DNA of 36,679 nt from DYHD01 sp037445375 (lineage in GTDB: Bacteria; Nitrospirota; Thermodesulfovibrionia; Thermodesulfovibrionales; Dissulfurispiraceae): assembly GCA_037445375.1 (NCBI GenBank), contig JBBIKS010000019.1, positions 1-36,679 of the forward strand, in the 5' to 3' direction. The notes beneath the pieces are model-generated. The model did not search any database. It saw only the letters and a program-made list of their open reading frames with translations, and had not been told where the DNA came from. Shown in pieces: positions 23,771 to 32,909 of the stretch (position 1 is the stretch's first letter; each line of letters opens with the position of its first letter). The position numbers and the translations under genes were made by a program.

Positions 23771-24853
23771 ATGCTTTATGAATTTCTGTATGACTTGCAC
23801 ATATATTTTTCACCCTTTAATGTATTCAGGTATATTACATTCCGCACATCCCTTGCAATTTTTACCGCGCTCTTTACCACAATTATTATTGCTCCATATA
23901 TTATTCAATGGCTTAAAAAAATTAGTATGACCCAGCAGATAAGGGACGACGGACCGAAGAACCATTATTCCAAAGCGGGTACTCCTACAATGGGTGGAAT
24001 CATAATCCTGCTTGCAATAACGATCTCGATGGCAATGTGGGGTAATTTCAGCAATATGTATATATGCTTAATAATGTTTTCCCTTATCAGTTTTAGCGCG
24101 ATAGGTTTTGTAGATGATTACCTGAAGGTAGTTAAAAAAAACTCAAAAGGGTTAAGGGCGAAATACAAATTCGCAGCCCAAAGCATAATTGCCCTTGCTA
24201 TATGTGGGTTTTTATATCTAGCCCCATCAGACCCTTACAGCACTGTTTTAAGCGTGCCATTTTTTAAGAAGTGGCTTTTTGATATTGGAATATTTTATAT
24301 TTTCTTTGGTACCTTTGTGATTGTTGGGGCCTCCAATGCGGTTAATCTTACGGATGGTATAGACGGACTTGCTATCGGTCTTGTGGCTATTGCGACATTG
24401 GCATATGCTGTGTTTATATATGTTTCAGGACATGCTGTTTTTGCAAAATACTTGCAGGTTATCTATCTTCCGGGCATTGGTGAATTAACAGTATTTTGCG
24501 GCGCTATGCTGGGTGCTTCATTAGGATTCCTGTGGTTCAATGCTTATCCAGCAGAGGTTTTTATGGGGGATGTAGGGGCTTTAGGTTTAGGAGGGTCCCT
24601 TGGAGCATTGGCAGTAATGACTAAGCATGAGATTATGCTTGCCGTTGTAGGCGGCATCTTTGTAGTGGAGACAATATCTGTGGCTATGCAGGTTGTATAT
24701 TTTAAGTGCACAGGGAAAAGAATATTTATGATGGCACCCCTTCACCATCATTTTGAACTAAAGGGATGGAAAGAGCCTAAGATTATAGTAAGGTTTTGGA
24801 TAATAGGCATTATTTTGGCATTAATAAGTCTTGCAACATTAAAACTGAGGTGA
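23771..24853 (+). CDS. mraY: Phospho-MurNAc-pentapeptide translocase
   Basis: A 360-residue membrane enzyme with about ten helices. It transfers phospho-MurNAc-pentapeptide to undecaprenyl phosphate to form lipid I. Conserved cytoplasmic motifs are GTPTMGGI (about 73-80), the DD pair in FVDDYLKV (about 115-122), NLTDGIDGLA, the catalytic Asp in MGDVGALGLGG, and the histidine loop PLHHHFELKG near 325-334. All look complete. The ATG follows the murF stop by 2 nt. Confidence 0.96.
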   Translation: MLYEFLYDLHIYFSPFNVFRYITFRTSLAIFTALFTTIIIAPYIIQWLKKISMTQQIRDDGPKNHYSKAGTPTMGGIIILLAITISMAMWGNFSNMYICLIMFSLISFSAIGFVDDYLKVVKKNSKGLRAKYKFAAQSIIALAICGFLYLAPSDPYSTVLSVPFFKKWLFDIGIFYIFFGTFVIVGASNAVNLTDGIDGLAIGLVAIATLAYAVFIYVSGHAVFAKYLQVIYLPGIGELTVFCGAMLGASLGFLWFNAYPAEVFMGDVGALGLGGSLGALAVMTKHEIMLAVVGGIFVVETISVAMQVVYFKCTGKRIFMMAPLHHHFELKGWKEPKIIVRFWIIGIILALISLATLKLR

Positions 24854-24857
24854 GATA

Positions 24858-25976
24858 ATGAAAAAAGAAAGGATATCACCATATTCGGCAATAAATCATA
24901 ATAATTATTTACAAGGTATTATGAAAAGTTTATCTATTCCTGAAAGCTGCATCGCATTTCGGCATGATAAGGGCATAGCATTAATTAATTATCGGTTTAT
25001 CGCAAAATTTTTCTATTTTTTATTTTTATATGTAATAGTTTTTGCATCTAATTTATATGCTGAGGATATTCGCTCAAAGGCAGCGGTTGTCCTTGAGAGC
25101 AATTCAGAGAGGATACTTTATGCCAAGAACCCTCATCTGAGGCTTCCCCCAGCCAGCACTACTAAGCTGGTTACAGCGATGGTTGCGATTGATAGGATGG
25201 ATTTGAATGCAATAACGACTATAAGCGAAAAGGCAGCAAACACTCAATCCGTTGCCCCCCGATTGATTGCGGGTGAGAGGTATTCTATAAAAGACCTTTT
25301 ATATCTCTCGCTAATGAGATCGTTAAATGGCGCTGCTGTAGCTCTGGCAGAAGCATCTGCAGGAAGCGAGGAAGCTTTTGCAAATATGATGAATGAAAAG
25401 ATGCACAATCTGGGGCTTTATAATACACGGTTTATTAATGCATCAGGGCTGCCTGGCAATGGACAGCACACGACAGCACATGATCTTTCTCTCATTATGA
25501 AAGCCTCTATGAACTATCCTGCAATACGGGAGATAATTAATACAAGAACGAAGGATATTTCCAATAGTAACGGTAGGCAGTTTTTTGTAAAAAATACAAA
25601 TAATCTTCTTTGGAAAGATGAGGATCATATAGGCGGAAAGACAGGTTATACGAGGGCCGCTGGACATTGTCTTGTAAGCGCCGCAAATAAGGGCAATACT
25701 ACATTGATCGCAGCTATTTTAGGTGAGCCGGCAAGGAATGAACTTTGGCATAATACATTCACACTCTTTTCAAGGGGTGAAGACGTTATGCGGCTCAAGT
25801 CTGAACCTGTAATCTATTTTTCTGATGTAAAGCATAAACCAGTTATTTTAGCAGCATACAAAAAAAAAGATGCTTCTATAAAAAAGAAAAAAGCAAATAC
25901 CAATGCTAAAAGCAAAACAAAGAAGTCTAATAAAAAAACTGTAAAAGCCTCGCAGAAAGTTAAAAAAAGCATGTAA
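24858..25976 (+). CDS. D-alanyl-D-alanine carboxypeptidase (S11, PBP5/DacF-like) with Lys-rich tail
   Basis: A 372-residue exported serine peptidase that trims the terminal D-Ala of peptidoglycan. Active-site boxes are STTK (100-103), SLN (155-157) and KTG (261-263). A hydrophobic signal segment at about 49-66 is followed by LYAED, a plausible cleavage site. The 48-residue polar lead before it is unusually long, so a later start such as Met22 is possible. The last 45 residues are almost all Lys, Ser, Ala, Thr and Asn and could bind acidic wall polymers or nucleic acid; the usual amphipathic PBP5 anchor is not evident. An S11 gene between mraY and murD is not part of the classic dcw order. The neighbouring gene spacings (4 and 38 nt) indicate one operon. 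Confidence 0.9.
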   Translation: MKKERISPYSAINHNNYLQGIMKSLSIPESCIAFRHDKGIALINYRFIAKFFYFLFLYVIVFASNLYAEDIRSKAAVVLESNSERILYAKNPHLRLPPASTTKLVTAMVAIDRMDLNAITTISEKAANTQSVAPRLIAGERYSIKDLLYLSLMRSLNGAAVALAEASAGSEEAFANMMNEKMHNLGLYNTRFINASGLPGNGQHTTAHDLSLIMKASMNYPAIREIINTRTKDISNSNGRQFFVKNTNNLLWKDEDHIGGKTGYTRAAGHCLVSAANKGNTTLIAAILGEPARNELWHNTFTLFSRGEDVMRLKSEPVIYFSDVKHKPVILAAYKKKDASIKKKKANTNAKSKTKKSNKKTVKASQKVKKSM

Positions 25977-26014
25977 CTAAGTTAAACATAATAATTTAGG
26001 TGAGAGCAAAATGA

Positions 26015-27499
26015 ATGGCTGATTTATTTTCTATTAAGGGTTATAAAGGAAAGAAAGTTACTATTGTAGGTCTTGCAAGAAGCGGTGTTGGGGCTGCAAA
26101 TCTTCTATCCCATCTTGGAGCGATAGTAAGCGTAACGGATATAAAAAAGCAGCAGGAGCTTGAGCCATATCTTAATGGGCTTCACGCTAAAATTAAGTGT
26201 GAACTTGGCAGCCATCCTGATGTTTTGTTTGAAGATGCAGACCTTATAGTCATAAGCCCTGGTGTGCCAATGGGCGTAAATCCCCTCAAAAAGGCTTCCT
26301 CAAAAGGGATTAGGATTATTGGTGAACTTGAACTTGCATATAATATAATCCAAAACACAGCCAAATTGAACAATAGTTTTCCAAAATTTCTTGCCGTTAC
26401 CGGCACTAATGGTAAATCCACGACCACATCCCTTCTGCATCACATCATAAATACTGAGGGGTTTAAGGCAATTATTGGCGGCAATATCGGCAATGCCCTC
26501 ACTGAAGAGATATTGAAGCTATTGAAAAATATTGATAAGGATTTATATAGAACCGATTATTTTGTAACCGAGGTTTCAAGCTTCCAGCTCGAATCAATTA
26601 TTGACTTCAAACCTGTGGGATCAACAATCCTCAATATAACCCCAGACCACCTTGACCGTTATGATTCTATGTCTTCTTATATAGATGCAAAGTGCCGGAT
26701 ATTTCTGAATCAGGGCATCGGCGATTTTATTGTCTTAAATGCAGATGATGATGCAATTGATGAAATATTATATAGAATAAGCTCTCAGTCGGGGCGTGGC
26801 AGGGCAATTCCGGAGATTTTTTATTTCAGCAGAAGAAAGGCAACCGAAGGGGCATATTACAATGATAATGATAAGATGATTTTTTTTAATCTGCCTTCAT
26901 ATAAGCTCGATAGTTTAAAATGCAAAGTGCAGGATATTCCATCAGACTTCTGCCTCGATCCTTCATCCTTTTGGATAAAAGGAGTTCATAATATTGAAAA
27001 TGCAATGGCTGCGGCTCTGATGGCTTTATTATCAGGGTGTAGAACAGAGATAATATCAGAGACCCTAAAGCATTTTAAGGGGTTGGAGCACAGGCTTGAA
27101 TTTGTTCGCGAACTTAACGGTGTACGCTTTATTAATGATTCCAAAGGCACGAATGTGGGCGCAGTAACAAAGTCCCTCGAGAGCTTCAGCAAACCTCTTA
27201 TACTCATTGCAGGCGGAAGGGACAAACACGGTGATTTTGCTTTGCTTAGAGAGTTAATTAAAAATAAGGTCAAGGCTCTTATTTTGATAGGAGAGGCAAG
27301 GGAAAAGATTAATAAGGCAGTTGGATATCTGACGGATGTATTTATGGCGGAAGATATTAATAGTGCCGTAATCAAGGCAAACTCGCTTGCTGCTTCCGGA
27401 GATATCGTTTTGCTCTCCCCTGCTTGTGCAAGCTTTGATATGTTTCAGGATTTTGAGGACAGGGGGAGAAAATTTAAGAAGGCGGTGATGGAGCTATGA
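26015..27499 (+). CDS. murD: UDP-MurNAc-L-alanine:D-glutamate ligase
   Basis: A 494-residue cytosolic Mur ligase that adds D-Glu to UDP-MurNAc-L-Ala. The N-terminal nucleotide-sugar domain starts KKVTIVGLARSGVGAA. The ATP loop is TGTNGKSTTTSLL near 129-141. EVSSFQLE and NITPDHLDRYDS are family blocks, as is FINDSKGTN in the C-terminal domain. It is somewhat longer than most MurD proteins because of extra residues in the central domain (about 245-310). The stop overlaps ftsW by four bases. GGTGAG upstream is a reasonable ribosome site. Confidence 0.94.
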   Translation: MADLFSIKGYKGKKVTIVGLARSGVGAANLLSHLGAIVSVTDIKKQQELEPYLNGLHAKIKCELGSHPDVLFEDADLIVISPGVPMGVNPLKKASSKGIRIIGELELAYNIIQNTAKLNNSFPKFLAVTGTNGKSTTTSLLHHIINTEGFKAIIGGNIGNALTEEILKLLKNIDKDLYRTDYFVTEVSSFQLESIIDFKPVGSTILNITPDHLDRYDSMSSYIDAKCRIFLNQGIGDFIVLNADDDAIDEILYRISSQSGRGRAIPEIFYFSRRKATEGAYYNDNDKMIFFNLPSYKLDSLKCKVQDIPSDFCLDPSSFWIKGVHNIENAMAAALMALLSGCRTEIISETLKHFKGLEHRLEFVRELNGVRFINDSKGTNVGAVTKSLESFSKPLILIAGGRDKHGDFALLRELIKNKVKALILIGEAREKINKAVGYLTDVFMAEDINSAVIKANSLAASGDIVLLSPACASFDMFQDFEDRGRKFKKAVMEL

Positions 27500-28725
27500 T
27501 CCCGCAGTTTGATAGGCCGACTCTTTTTATTGTAATTGCCCTTATAATAATAGGCCTCATGGCAGTTTATAGCTCAACATCCGTAGTCACCCCTGATGGG
27601 AAATTGGGGCAGTTTCATTACCTAAAAAGGCAGTTGTTCACCTTATTGCTTGGAATTATAGTCATGGTAGCTGCTTATAAAATAAAACTTGAATATATTA
27701 AAAAGATGGCTGTGCCTTTGCTTGTCTTATCTTTCATAGGGCTTCTTCTGGTTTTTACTAGCCTTGGCATAACAGCTAACGGCGCAAGGAGATGGTTAAA
27801 GGTGTTTTCCCTTTCTTTTCAGCCTTCAGAACTGGTAAAGCTTGCTATGATAGTTTTTCTTGCCTGGTATATGAGCAGGGAAGCCTTCAAAAAAGATAGT
27901 TTTGTCTGGTTTATTATACCTATTGGCATAATGGGTATTTTTCAGACTATTTTTTTGATGCAGCCTGATTTTGGAGCAGCTGTAAGCCTTTCTATATTAA
28001 CTATTTTTATGCTTTTGCTTGGCGGAGTCAGGCTGAGATTTATAGGAGGCGTGAGTTTCATAGCTTTAATTGCCTTTGCTGCATTGCTGATTACCAAGCC
28101 ATACAGGGTAAAAAGATTAGCTGCATTCCTTGATCCATGGGAGGATCCTTTAGGCAGCGGTTTTCAGCTTATACAATCATATATAGCTCTTGGCAGCGGC
28201 GGGCTTACAGGTGTTGGGATCGGGGAAAGCAAACAAAAACTTGCTTTTCTTCCAGAAGTGCATACTGATTTTATCTTTTCGCTCATAGGAGAAGAGGCTG
28301 GTTTTATTGTAGCTTTGGCGGTAGTTTTACTTTTCTTTGGGTTTTTTTATAGAGGCGTTGTTATAGCCTCAAAGACTAAAGATCTTTTTGCATATTTTAT
28401 TGCCTGCGGAACAATAATGATGATAACTATTCAGGCTATAATTAATTTCTCTGTGGTCACAGGTCTGGCTCCCACAAAAGGGCTTCCACTACCTTTTATA
28501 AGTTATGGCGGGTCTTCTTTAATCGTCAGCATGACTGCTATCGGGTTATTTCTTAATGTCTCAAGATTTCAGAAACAGTTGTCTTTAGTGCAGGAAGAAT
28601 ATAAAATTAATGATAAAGAATTTAATTATAAGGCAAATCAAGCTAAACATGTACGGCAGTGGCAGCGGGGTATTGGTTATAACCGTTGCAGGGCGATCCG
28701 CTTTAACCGGGAATCGCTGCAATAG
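27496..28725 (+). CDS. ftsW: FtsW septal peptidoglycan polymerase
   Basis: A 409-residue SEDS-family membrane protein with about ten helices that polymerises lipid II at the septum as partner of FtsI. Visible family blocks are NGARRWLKV, FQPSELVKLAM, QPDFGAAV and PLPFISYGGSS. The C-terminal 45 residues after the last helix are basic and polar (ending RFNRESLQ), longer than in many relatives; their end includes the near-palindrome GGTTATAACC. The ATG overlaps the murD stop (ATGA). RodA is the close alternative, but position next to murD and murG supports FtsW. Confidence 0.93.
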   Translation: MIPQFDRPTLFIVIALIIIGLMAVYSSTSVVTPDGKLGQFHYLKRQLFTLLLGIIVMVAAYKIKLEYIKKMAVPLLVLSFIGLLLVFTSLGITANGARRWLKVFSLSFQPSELVKLAMIVFLAWYMSREAFKKDSFVWFIIPIGIMGIFQTIFLMQPDFGAAVSLSILTIFMLLLGGVRLRFIGGVSFIALIAFAALLITKPYRVKRLAAFLDPWEDPLGSGFQLIQSYIALGSGGLTGVGIGESKQKLAFLPEVHTDFIFSLIGEEAGFIVALAVVLLFFGFFYRGVVIASKTKDLFAYFIACGTIMMITIQAIINFSVVTGLAPTKGLPLPFISYGGSSLIVSMTAIGLFLNVSRFQKQLSLVQEEYKINDKEFNYKANQAKHVRQWQRGIGYNRCRAIRFNRESLQ

Positions 28726-28730
28726 GTATT

Positions 28731-29834
28731 ATGAAAGTTATAATCGCTGGAGGCGGTACAGGAGGGCATCTCTTTCCGGGCATAGCTGTAGCTGAAGAGC
28801 TCAGAAATGCAGCAATTTCATCACAAGATGATATAGTTTTTGTGGGGACTGAGCATGGCATTGAAACTCGTGTAATCCCTAAGGAATCATATACATTAAG
28901 ATTTATAAGGTCACAAGGGTTTGTTGGGAAGTCTTTTATTGGAAAAATAAGGGCAGCCATCTCTTTTCTTCAGGGTATTTATGATTCATCTCGTATCTTA
29001 ACACATGTCAAACCTCAAATAGTTATAGGGATTGGCGGCTATGCCTCCTTATCTACAGTGCTTGCAGCACATTTTCGTGGTATTCCTACTATTATACTCG
29101 AACAGAATTCAATTCCTGGATTAGCAAACAGAATTCTTGGTAAATTCGTTGATGCGATAACGCTTACCTATCAGGATAGTATCTCCTATTTTCCAGAGCA
29201 TAAAACATATTTAACAGGGAATCCTATCAGGAAAAATATAATCAAAAGAGATAAGGAATTTGCACTTTCTGCTTTTTCTCTTGAGCAGGGCAAATTTATA
29301 GTTTTTGTGTTTGGGGGCAGTTCAGGAGCAAGCAGCATTAATCGTGCAATATCTGAGGCATTGAATTATATATTGGATTTTAGGCAAAATATACAGTTCA
29401 TTCATCAGACCGGCACTAAGGATTTCGAAGCCATCAGAGAGATTTATATACGGTTAAACTTTAAGTCTTTTGTGTCACCATTTATATATAATATGGCAGA
29501 AGCTTATTGCGCAGCCGATATGGTTATCTGTAGGGCTGGAGCTACTACCCTTGCTGAGGTAACTGCTGTGGGCAAGGCTGCTGTTTTGATTCCTTACCCA
29601 TATGCTGCGGGCAATCATCAGGAGTCAAATGCCCGTAAATTAGCCGACATGGGTGCAGCAAAGATAATACTTGATAAGGAATTAAACGGGGAGGTCCTCG
29701 CCAAAACGATAAGACACCTCTATAGTGACCTCAAAGATAGGATGGAGTTGCAGAAGATGTCATCTGCACTTGGAAGGATTGATGCAGGAGAGAAAATTGT
29801 GAATATTATCCTCAGCCTCACAAAGAGAGGTTAA
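28731..29834 (+). CDS. murG: UDP-GlcNAc:lipid I GlcNAc transferase
   Basis: A 367-residue GT28 glycosyltransferase at the inner face of the membrane. It adds GlcNAc to lipid I to give lipid II. The first glycine loop GGGTGGHLFPGIAVAEEL lies at 7-24, the second (GGSSGA) near 195. The GlcNAc-binding region RAGATTLAEV and the NHQESNA block lie in the C-terminal half. The gene follows ftsW by 5 nt and precedes murC by 3 nt. Confidence 0.96.
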   Translation: MKVIIAGGGTGGHLFPGIAVAEELRNAAISSQDDIVFVGTEHGIETRVIPKESYTLRFIRSQGFVGKSFIGKIRAAISFLQGIYDSSRILTHVKPQIVIGIGGYASLSTVLAAHFRGIPTIILEQNSIPGLANRILGKFVDAITLTYQDSISYFPEHKTYLTGNPIRKNIIKRDKEFALSAFSLEQGKFIVFVFGGSSGASSINRAISEALNYILDFRQNIQFIHQTGTKDFEAIREIYIRLNFKSFVSPFIYNMAEAYCAADMVICRAGATTLAEVTAVGKAAVLIPYPYAAGNHQESNARKLADMGAAKIILDKELNGEVLAKTIRHLYSDLKDRMELQKMSSALGRIDAGEKIVNIILSLTKRG

Positions 29835-29837
29835 TCT

Positions 29838-31214
29838 ATGTTTCTAAAATATAAGGACATACATTTTGTCGGCATTGGCGGTATAGGCATGAGCGGTATC
29901 GCTGAGATACTTCATAACCTTAATTATCAGGTTACCGGCTCCGACATCAGAGAATCTGAAACAACAAGGCGTCTGAAAAGTCTTGGCATAAAGGTCTCTA
30001 TAGGGCATGATGCCGATAATATTGCCAAACCTCATGTTGTAGTGATTTCATCTGCAATATTAGCTAATAATCCAGAGGTTGAAGCAGCAAAGCAAAAGGC
30101 TATTCCTGTGATTCCGAGGGCAGAGATGCTCGCTGAGCTTGGAAGGTTGAAATATGGAGTATTAGTTGCAGGGGCTCACGGCAAGACGACCACTACATCT
30201 TTGCTTGCAACAATACTTGCAGAGGGGGGGCTTGATCCGACAATAGTAATCGGAGGCAAACTTAAGGCTATAGGCGGCAATGCGAGGCTCGGGCAGGGGG
30301 ATTATATTGTTGCAGAGGCTGACGAGAGCGACGGCTCATTTCTCAAGCTAAACCCGACTATCGGGGTGATTACTAATATAGATAAAGAGCATCTGGATTT
30401 TTTCAAGGATGTAGGAGAGCTGAAAAAGGCATTTTTGAAGTTTGCCAATAAAATACCTTTTTATGGGACCGCGGTTGTCTGTCTTGAAAATGATCATACT
30501 AAAGAAATAATCCCGTTTATTGAGAGGAAGATTATTACTTACGGCTACTCAGCGGATGCCGATTTTTATCCAAAAAATATTAGTTCTTCTGGAAGGAAGA
30601 TGATATTCGAAGTCTTTTTTAAAAATGAGTATCTGGATACTTTCACTATACCCGTTCCCGGTTTGCACAATGTCCTGAACAGCCTTGCAGCAATAGCCGT
30701 ATCGCTGGAACTGCAGATTCCTGTAATTGTAATCAATAAGGCGCTTGGCAATTTCAGCGGCATTCAGAGAAGGTTTGAACTAAAGGGTGAATGTAAGGGC
30801 GTTAAGATATTTGATGACTATGGTCATCACCCGACCGAGATTAAGGCGACCCTAAATGCTGCAAGAGGCTGTTTTAAGGAAAATAGGCTCATCGTAGTTT
30901 TTCAACCTCATAGATATACTCGAACGAGGGACCTCATGGATGAATTCGCTGAATCCTTTGATGAAGCTGACTTACTGTATTTAATGGATATTTACCCTGC
31001 AAGCGAGCCCCCTATTAAAGGGATAAATTCTGAAGCCCTTTTGAAAAAAATCCAGAAGTATGGACAAAGGAAAATATACTATATCCCCCAAAGAGGCGAA
31101 CTTATAGACCATTTAAAGAAAACGGCTAATGAAGGAGACATTATCATTACCCTCGGCGCCGGAGATGTGTATAAAATTGGGGAAGAGATTTTCAATACAA
31201 TCAGCCATGAATAA
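29838..31214 (+). CDS. murC: UDP-MurNAc:L-alanine ligase
   Basis: A 458-residue cytosolic Mur ligase, the first of the peptide-stem series, joining L-Ala to UDP-MurNAc. The N-terminal loop GGIGMSGIAEIL (about 13-24) binds the nucleotide sugar. GAHGKTTTTSLLA (about 111-123) is the ATP loop. EADESDGSFL and DDYGHHPTEIKAT are family blocks, and the C-terminal QPHRYTRT is intact. Its last eight bases overlap the murB start (ATGAATAA). Confidence 0.96.
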   Translation: MFLKYKDIHFVGIGGIGMSGIAEILHNLNYQVTGSDIRESETTRRLKSLGIKVSIGHDADNIAKPHVVVISSAILANNPEVEAAKQKAIPVIPRAEMLAELGRLKYGVLVAGAHGKTTTTSLLATILAEGGLDPTIVIGGKLKAIGGNARLGQGDYIVAEADESDGSFLKLNPTIGVITNIDKEHLDFFKDVGELKKAFLKFANKIPFYGTAVVCLENDHTKEIIPFIERKIITYGYSADADFYPKNISSSGRKMIFEVFFKNEYLDTFTIPVPGLHNVLNSLAAIAVSLELQIPVIVINKALGNFSGIQRRFELKGECKGVKIFDDYGHHPTEIKATLNAARGCFKENRLIVVFQPHRYTRTRDLMDEFAESFDEADLLYLMDIYPASEPPIKGINSEALLKKIQKYGQRKIYYIPQRGELIDHLKKTANEGDIIITLGAGDVYKIGEEIFNTISHE

Positions 31215-32112
31215 CAATAGCTTAAAAGAATTTTGCATTGAAAAAAAGATTGAGATCAGGCTCAATGAACCAATGTCTAATCATACATCTTTAAAAATTG
31301 GTGGCATTGCTGACATTGTAATTTTCCCAGATGAGGGCAATATGCCTGAAATTATAAAGATACTTTCTGAGAGCGGCATTCCTTACATAGCTATCGGCAG
31401 AGGAACGAATCTGTTAGTAAGGGAAAACGGCATAGATGGAGCTGTGATTTTTACTAACAAAATGAATAAGATTATCAACATTACAGATAACGGCAGGATT
31501 ATCGCCCAAGCAGGATGCAGCCTGCAAAAGATTGTTTCTCTTTCTGTTGAATTAGGTTTTGCTGGGATGGAAGGATTAGCTGGAATACCAGGGTCAATAG
31601 GCGGTGCAATAGCCGGAAATGCCGGTTCATTTGGATATGAAATTAAAGATATAGTTGACTTTATTAATATTATTTCACCTGACGGGAGCATAAGGTTACT
31701 CTTAGGCTCTGAAGCAGGTTTTACATATAGAGGTTCAAACATACCTCTTGATTCTATTATCACAAGCTCTTGTTTTTCCCTTAAAATTGATGATCCCGTA
31801 TCTGTAAATAAAAAGACAAAGGAATATCTGAATGAAAAGAGACTTAAACAGCCTTTGAGTCAGGCGTCTGCCGGCTGCGTTTTCAAAAATCATGATGCTG
31901 TGCCAGCAGGCAAAATTATAGGTGAAGCAGGATGCAGGGGCATGAGTATCGGTGGCATACAGGTAAGCAGGCTGCATGCTAATTATTTTATTAATAATAA
32001 TGGCGGCTCTGCAGATGATTTTTTAATGCTTATGGATATTGTCTCAAAGTCAGTTAAAGATAGATTTAATATTATTTTAGAGCCAGAGATAAAGATAATT
32101 GGCAGAAACTGA
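31207..32112 (+). CDS. murB: UDP-N-acetylenolpyruvoylglucosamine reductase, short (type II)
   Basis: A 301-residue FAD enzyme that reduces UDP-GlcNAc-enolpyruvate to UDP-MurNAc. FAD-binding segments include GRGTNLLV (64-71) and IPGSIGGAIAGNAGS (127-141). The catalytic Arg is in YRGS (174-177), and the C-terminal Glu is in LEPEIK. The position of the catalytic Ser in E. coli MurB is occupied by Cys224 (SAGCVFKN); a Cys here occurs in many short MurB proteins, so activity is still expected. The ATG at 31207 overlaps the murC stop by eight bases; an earlier in-frame start inside murC is unlikely. Confidence 0.94.
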   Translation: MNNNSLKEFCIEKKIEIRLNEPMSNHTSLKIGGIADIVIFPDEGNMPEIIKILSESGIPYIAIGRGTNLLVRENGIDGAVIFTNKMNKIINITDNGRIIAQAGCSLQKIVSLSVELGFAGMEGLAGIPGSIGGAIAGNAGSFGYEIKDIVDFINIISPDGSIRLLLGSEAGFTYRGSNIPLDSIITSSCFSLKIDDPVSVNKKTKEYLNEKRLKQPLSQASAGCVFKNHDAVPAGKIIGEAGCRGMSIGGIQVSRLHANYFINNNGGSADDFLMLMDIVSKSVKDRFNIILEPEIKIIGRN

Positions 32113-32117
32113 TAATA

Positions 32118-32783
32118 ATGACTGTTAAGTTGATAATATTCGATCTCGATGGAACCTTGATTGACTCCAGTATTGATATAACCAATGCTATAAATCATGC
32201 TATCACGCCTTATAGCATTGAACCTTTGATGCCGAAAGAGACTATAAACCTTGTTGGAGAGGGCATTACAAGGCTTATGGAGAGAATTATTGAAAATAAG
32301 AAACCTCAGAACAAGGAAAAATACCAGCCTATTGATAGGGATATTTTAGTCAGCAAATTTCTTGAGCATTACTCTACGCATCTTTTAGACAATACAACTG
32401 TTTATCCTGGCGTAAAAGAAATGCTCCAAACATTAAAATGGTATAAAAAGGCAGTAATATCGAATAAAAGAGAAAACTTCTCTATAAAGTTATTAGATAA
32501 TCTTGGTCTTCTTCAATACCTTGATTTGGTTGTGGGAAGCGATACAACACCTGAAAGAAAACCCTCACCACTCCCTATTTTTTATCTCCTCTCAAAGCTT
32601 AATATAAATAACTGGGAAGCCGTTATAGTTGGGGACAGCAATTTCGATATAGAGGCAGGCAAAAGGGCTAATATCAAAACAATTGGCGTTACCTACGGCT
32701 ACAGACCTGCAGAATCTTTAAGAAGATCTGATTTCCTAATTGCTTCAATGGATGAACTCCAGAATATCCTTCTACTGCTGTAA
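32118..32783 (+). CDS. gph: HAD phosphatase, phosphoglycolate phosphatase-like
   Basis: A 221-residue cytosolic HAD hydrolase. Motif I is FDLDGTLIDS (D9 nucleophile, D11 acid), motif II SNKREN, motif III the Lys in PERKPSP, and motif IV VGDSNFDIEAG. A helical cap lies between motifs I and II, as in Gph/PGP. The family removes phosphate from phosphoglycolate or other small phosphomonoesters; the true substrate is not readable from sequence. It is 5 nt behind murB and is the last gene before the terminator, so it is carried in the cell wall transcript. Confidence 0.82.
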   Translation: MTVKLIIFDLDGTLIDSSIDITNAINHAITPYSIEPLMPKETINLVGEGITRLMERIIENKKPQNKEKYQPIDRDILVSKFLEHYSTHLLDNTTVYPGVKEMLQTLKWYKKAVISNKRENFSIKLLDNLGLLQYLDLVVGSDTTPERKPSPLPIFYLLSKLNINNWEAVIVGDSNFDIEAGKRANIKTIGVTYGYRPAESLRRSDFLIASMDELQNILLLL

Positions 32784-32843
32784 TGACTGCATAAAAAGAG
32801 ATTTTAGTTAACGAATTTCTTTAGACTTCTGCTCGCAAAGAGC

Positions 32844-32884
32844 AATGAAAATAGGTCAGACTTCCAGCCTGACCTATTTTCATT
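32844..32884. terminator. Bidirectional rho-independent terminator
   Basis: A perfect 16-bp inverted repeat, AATGAAAATAGGTCAG / CTGACCTATTTTCATT, with a 9-nt loop. The AT-rich outer stem supplies a T-run on either strand (ATTTTCATT). It lies between the convergent gph and chemoreceptor genes and ends both transcripts. Confidence 0.9.
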
Positions 32885-32909
32885 ATGAAAGATATTAGGC
32901 TATAGTTAT

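Noticed and set aside
28610..28795. Small gene across the ftsW-murG junction
   Set aside because: It is an out-of-frame shadow of the ftsW tail and murG start, without a ribosome site.
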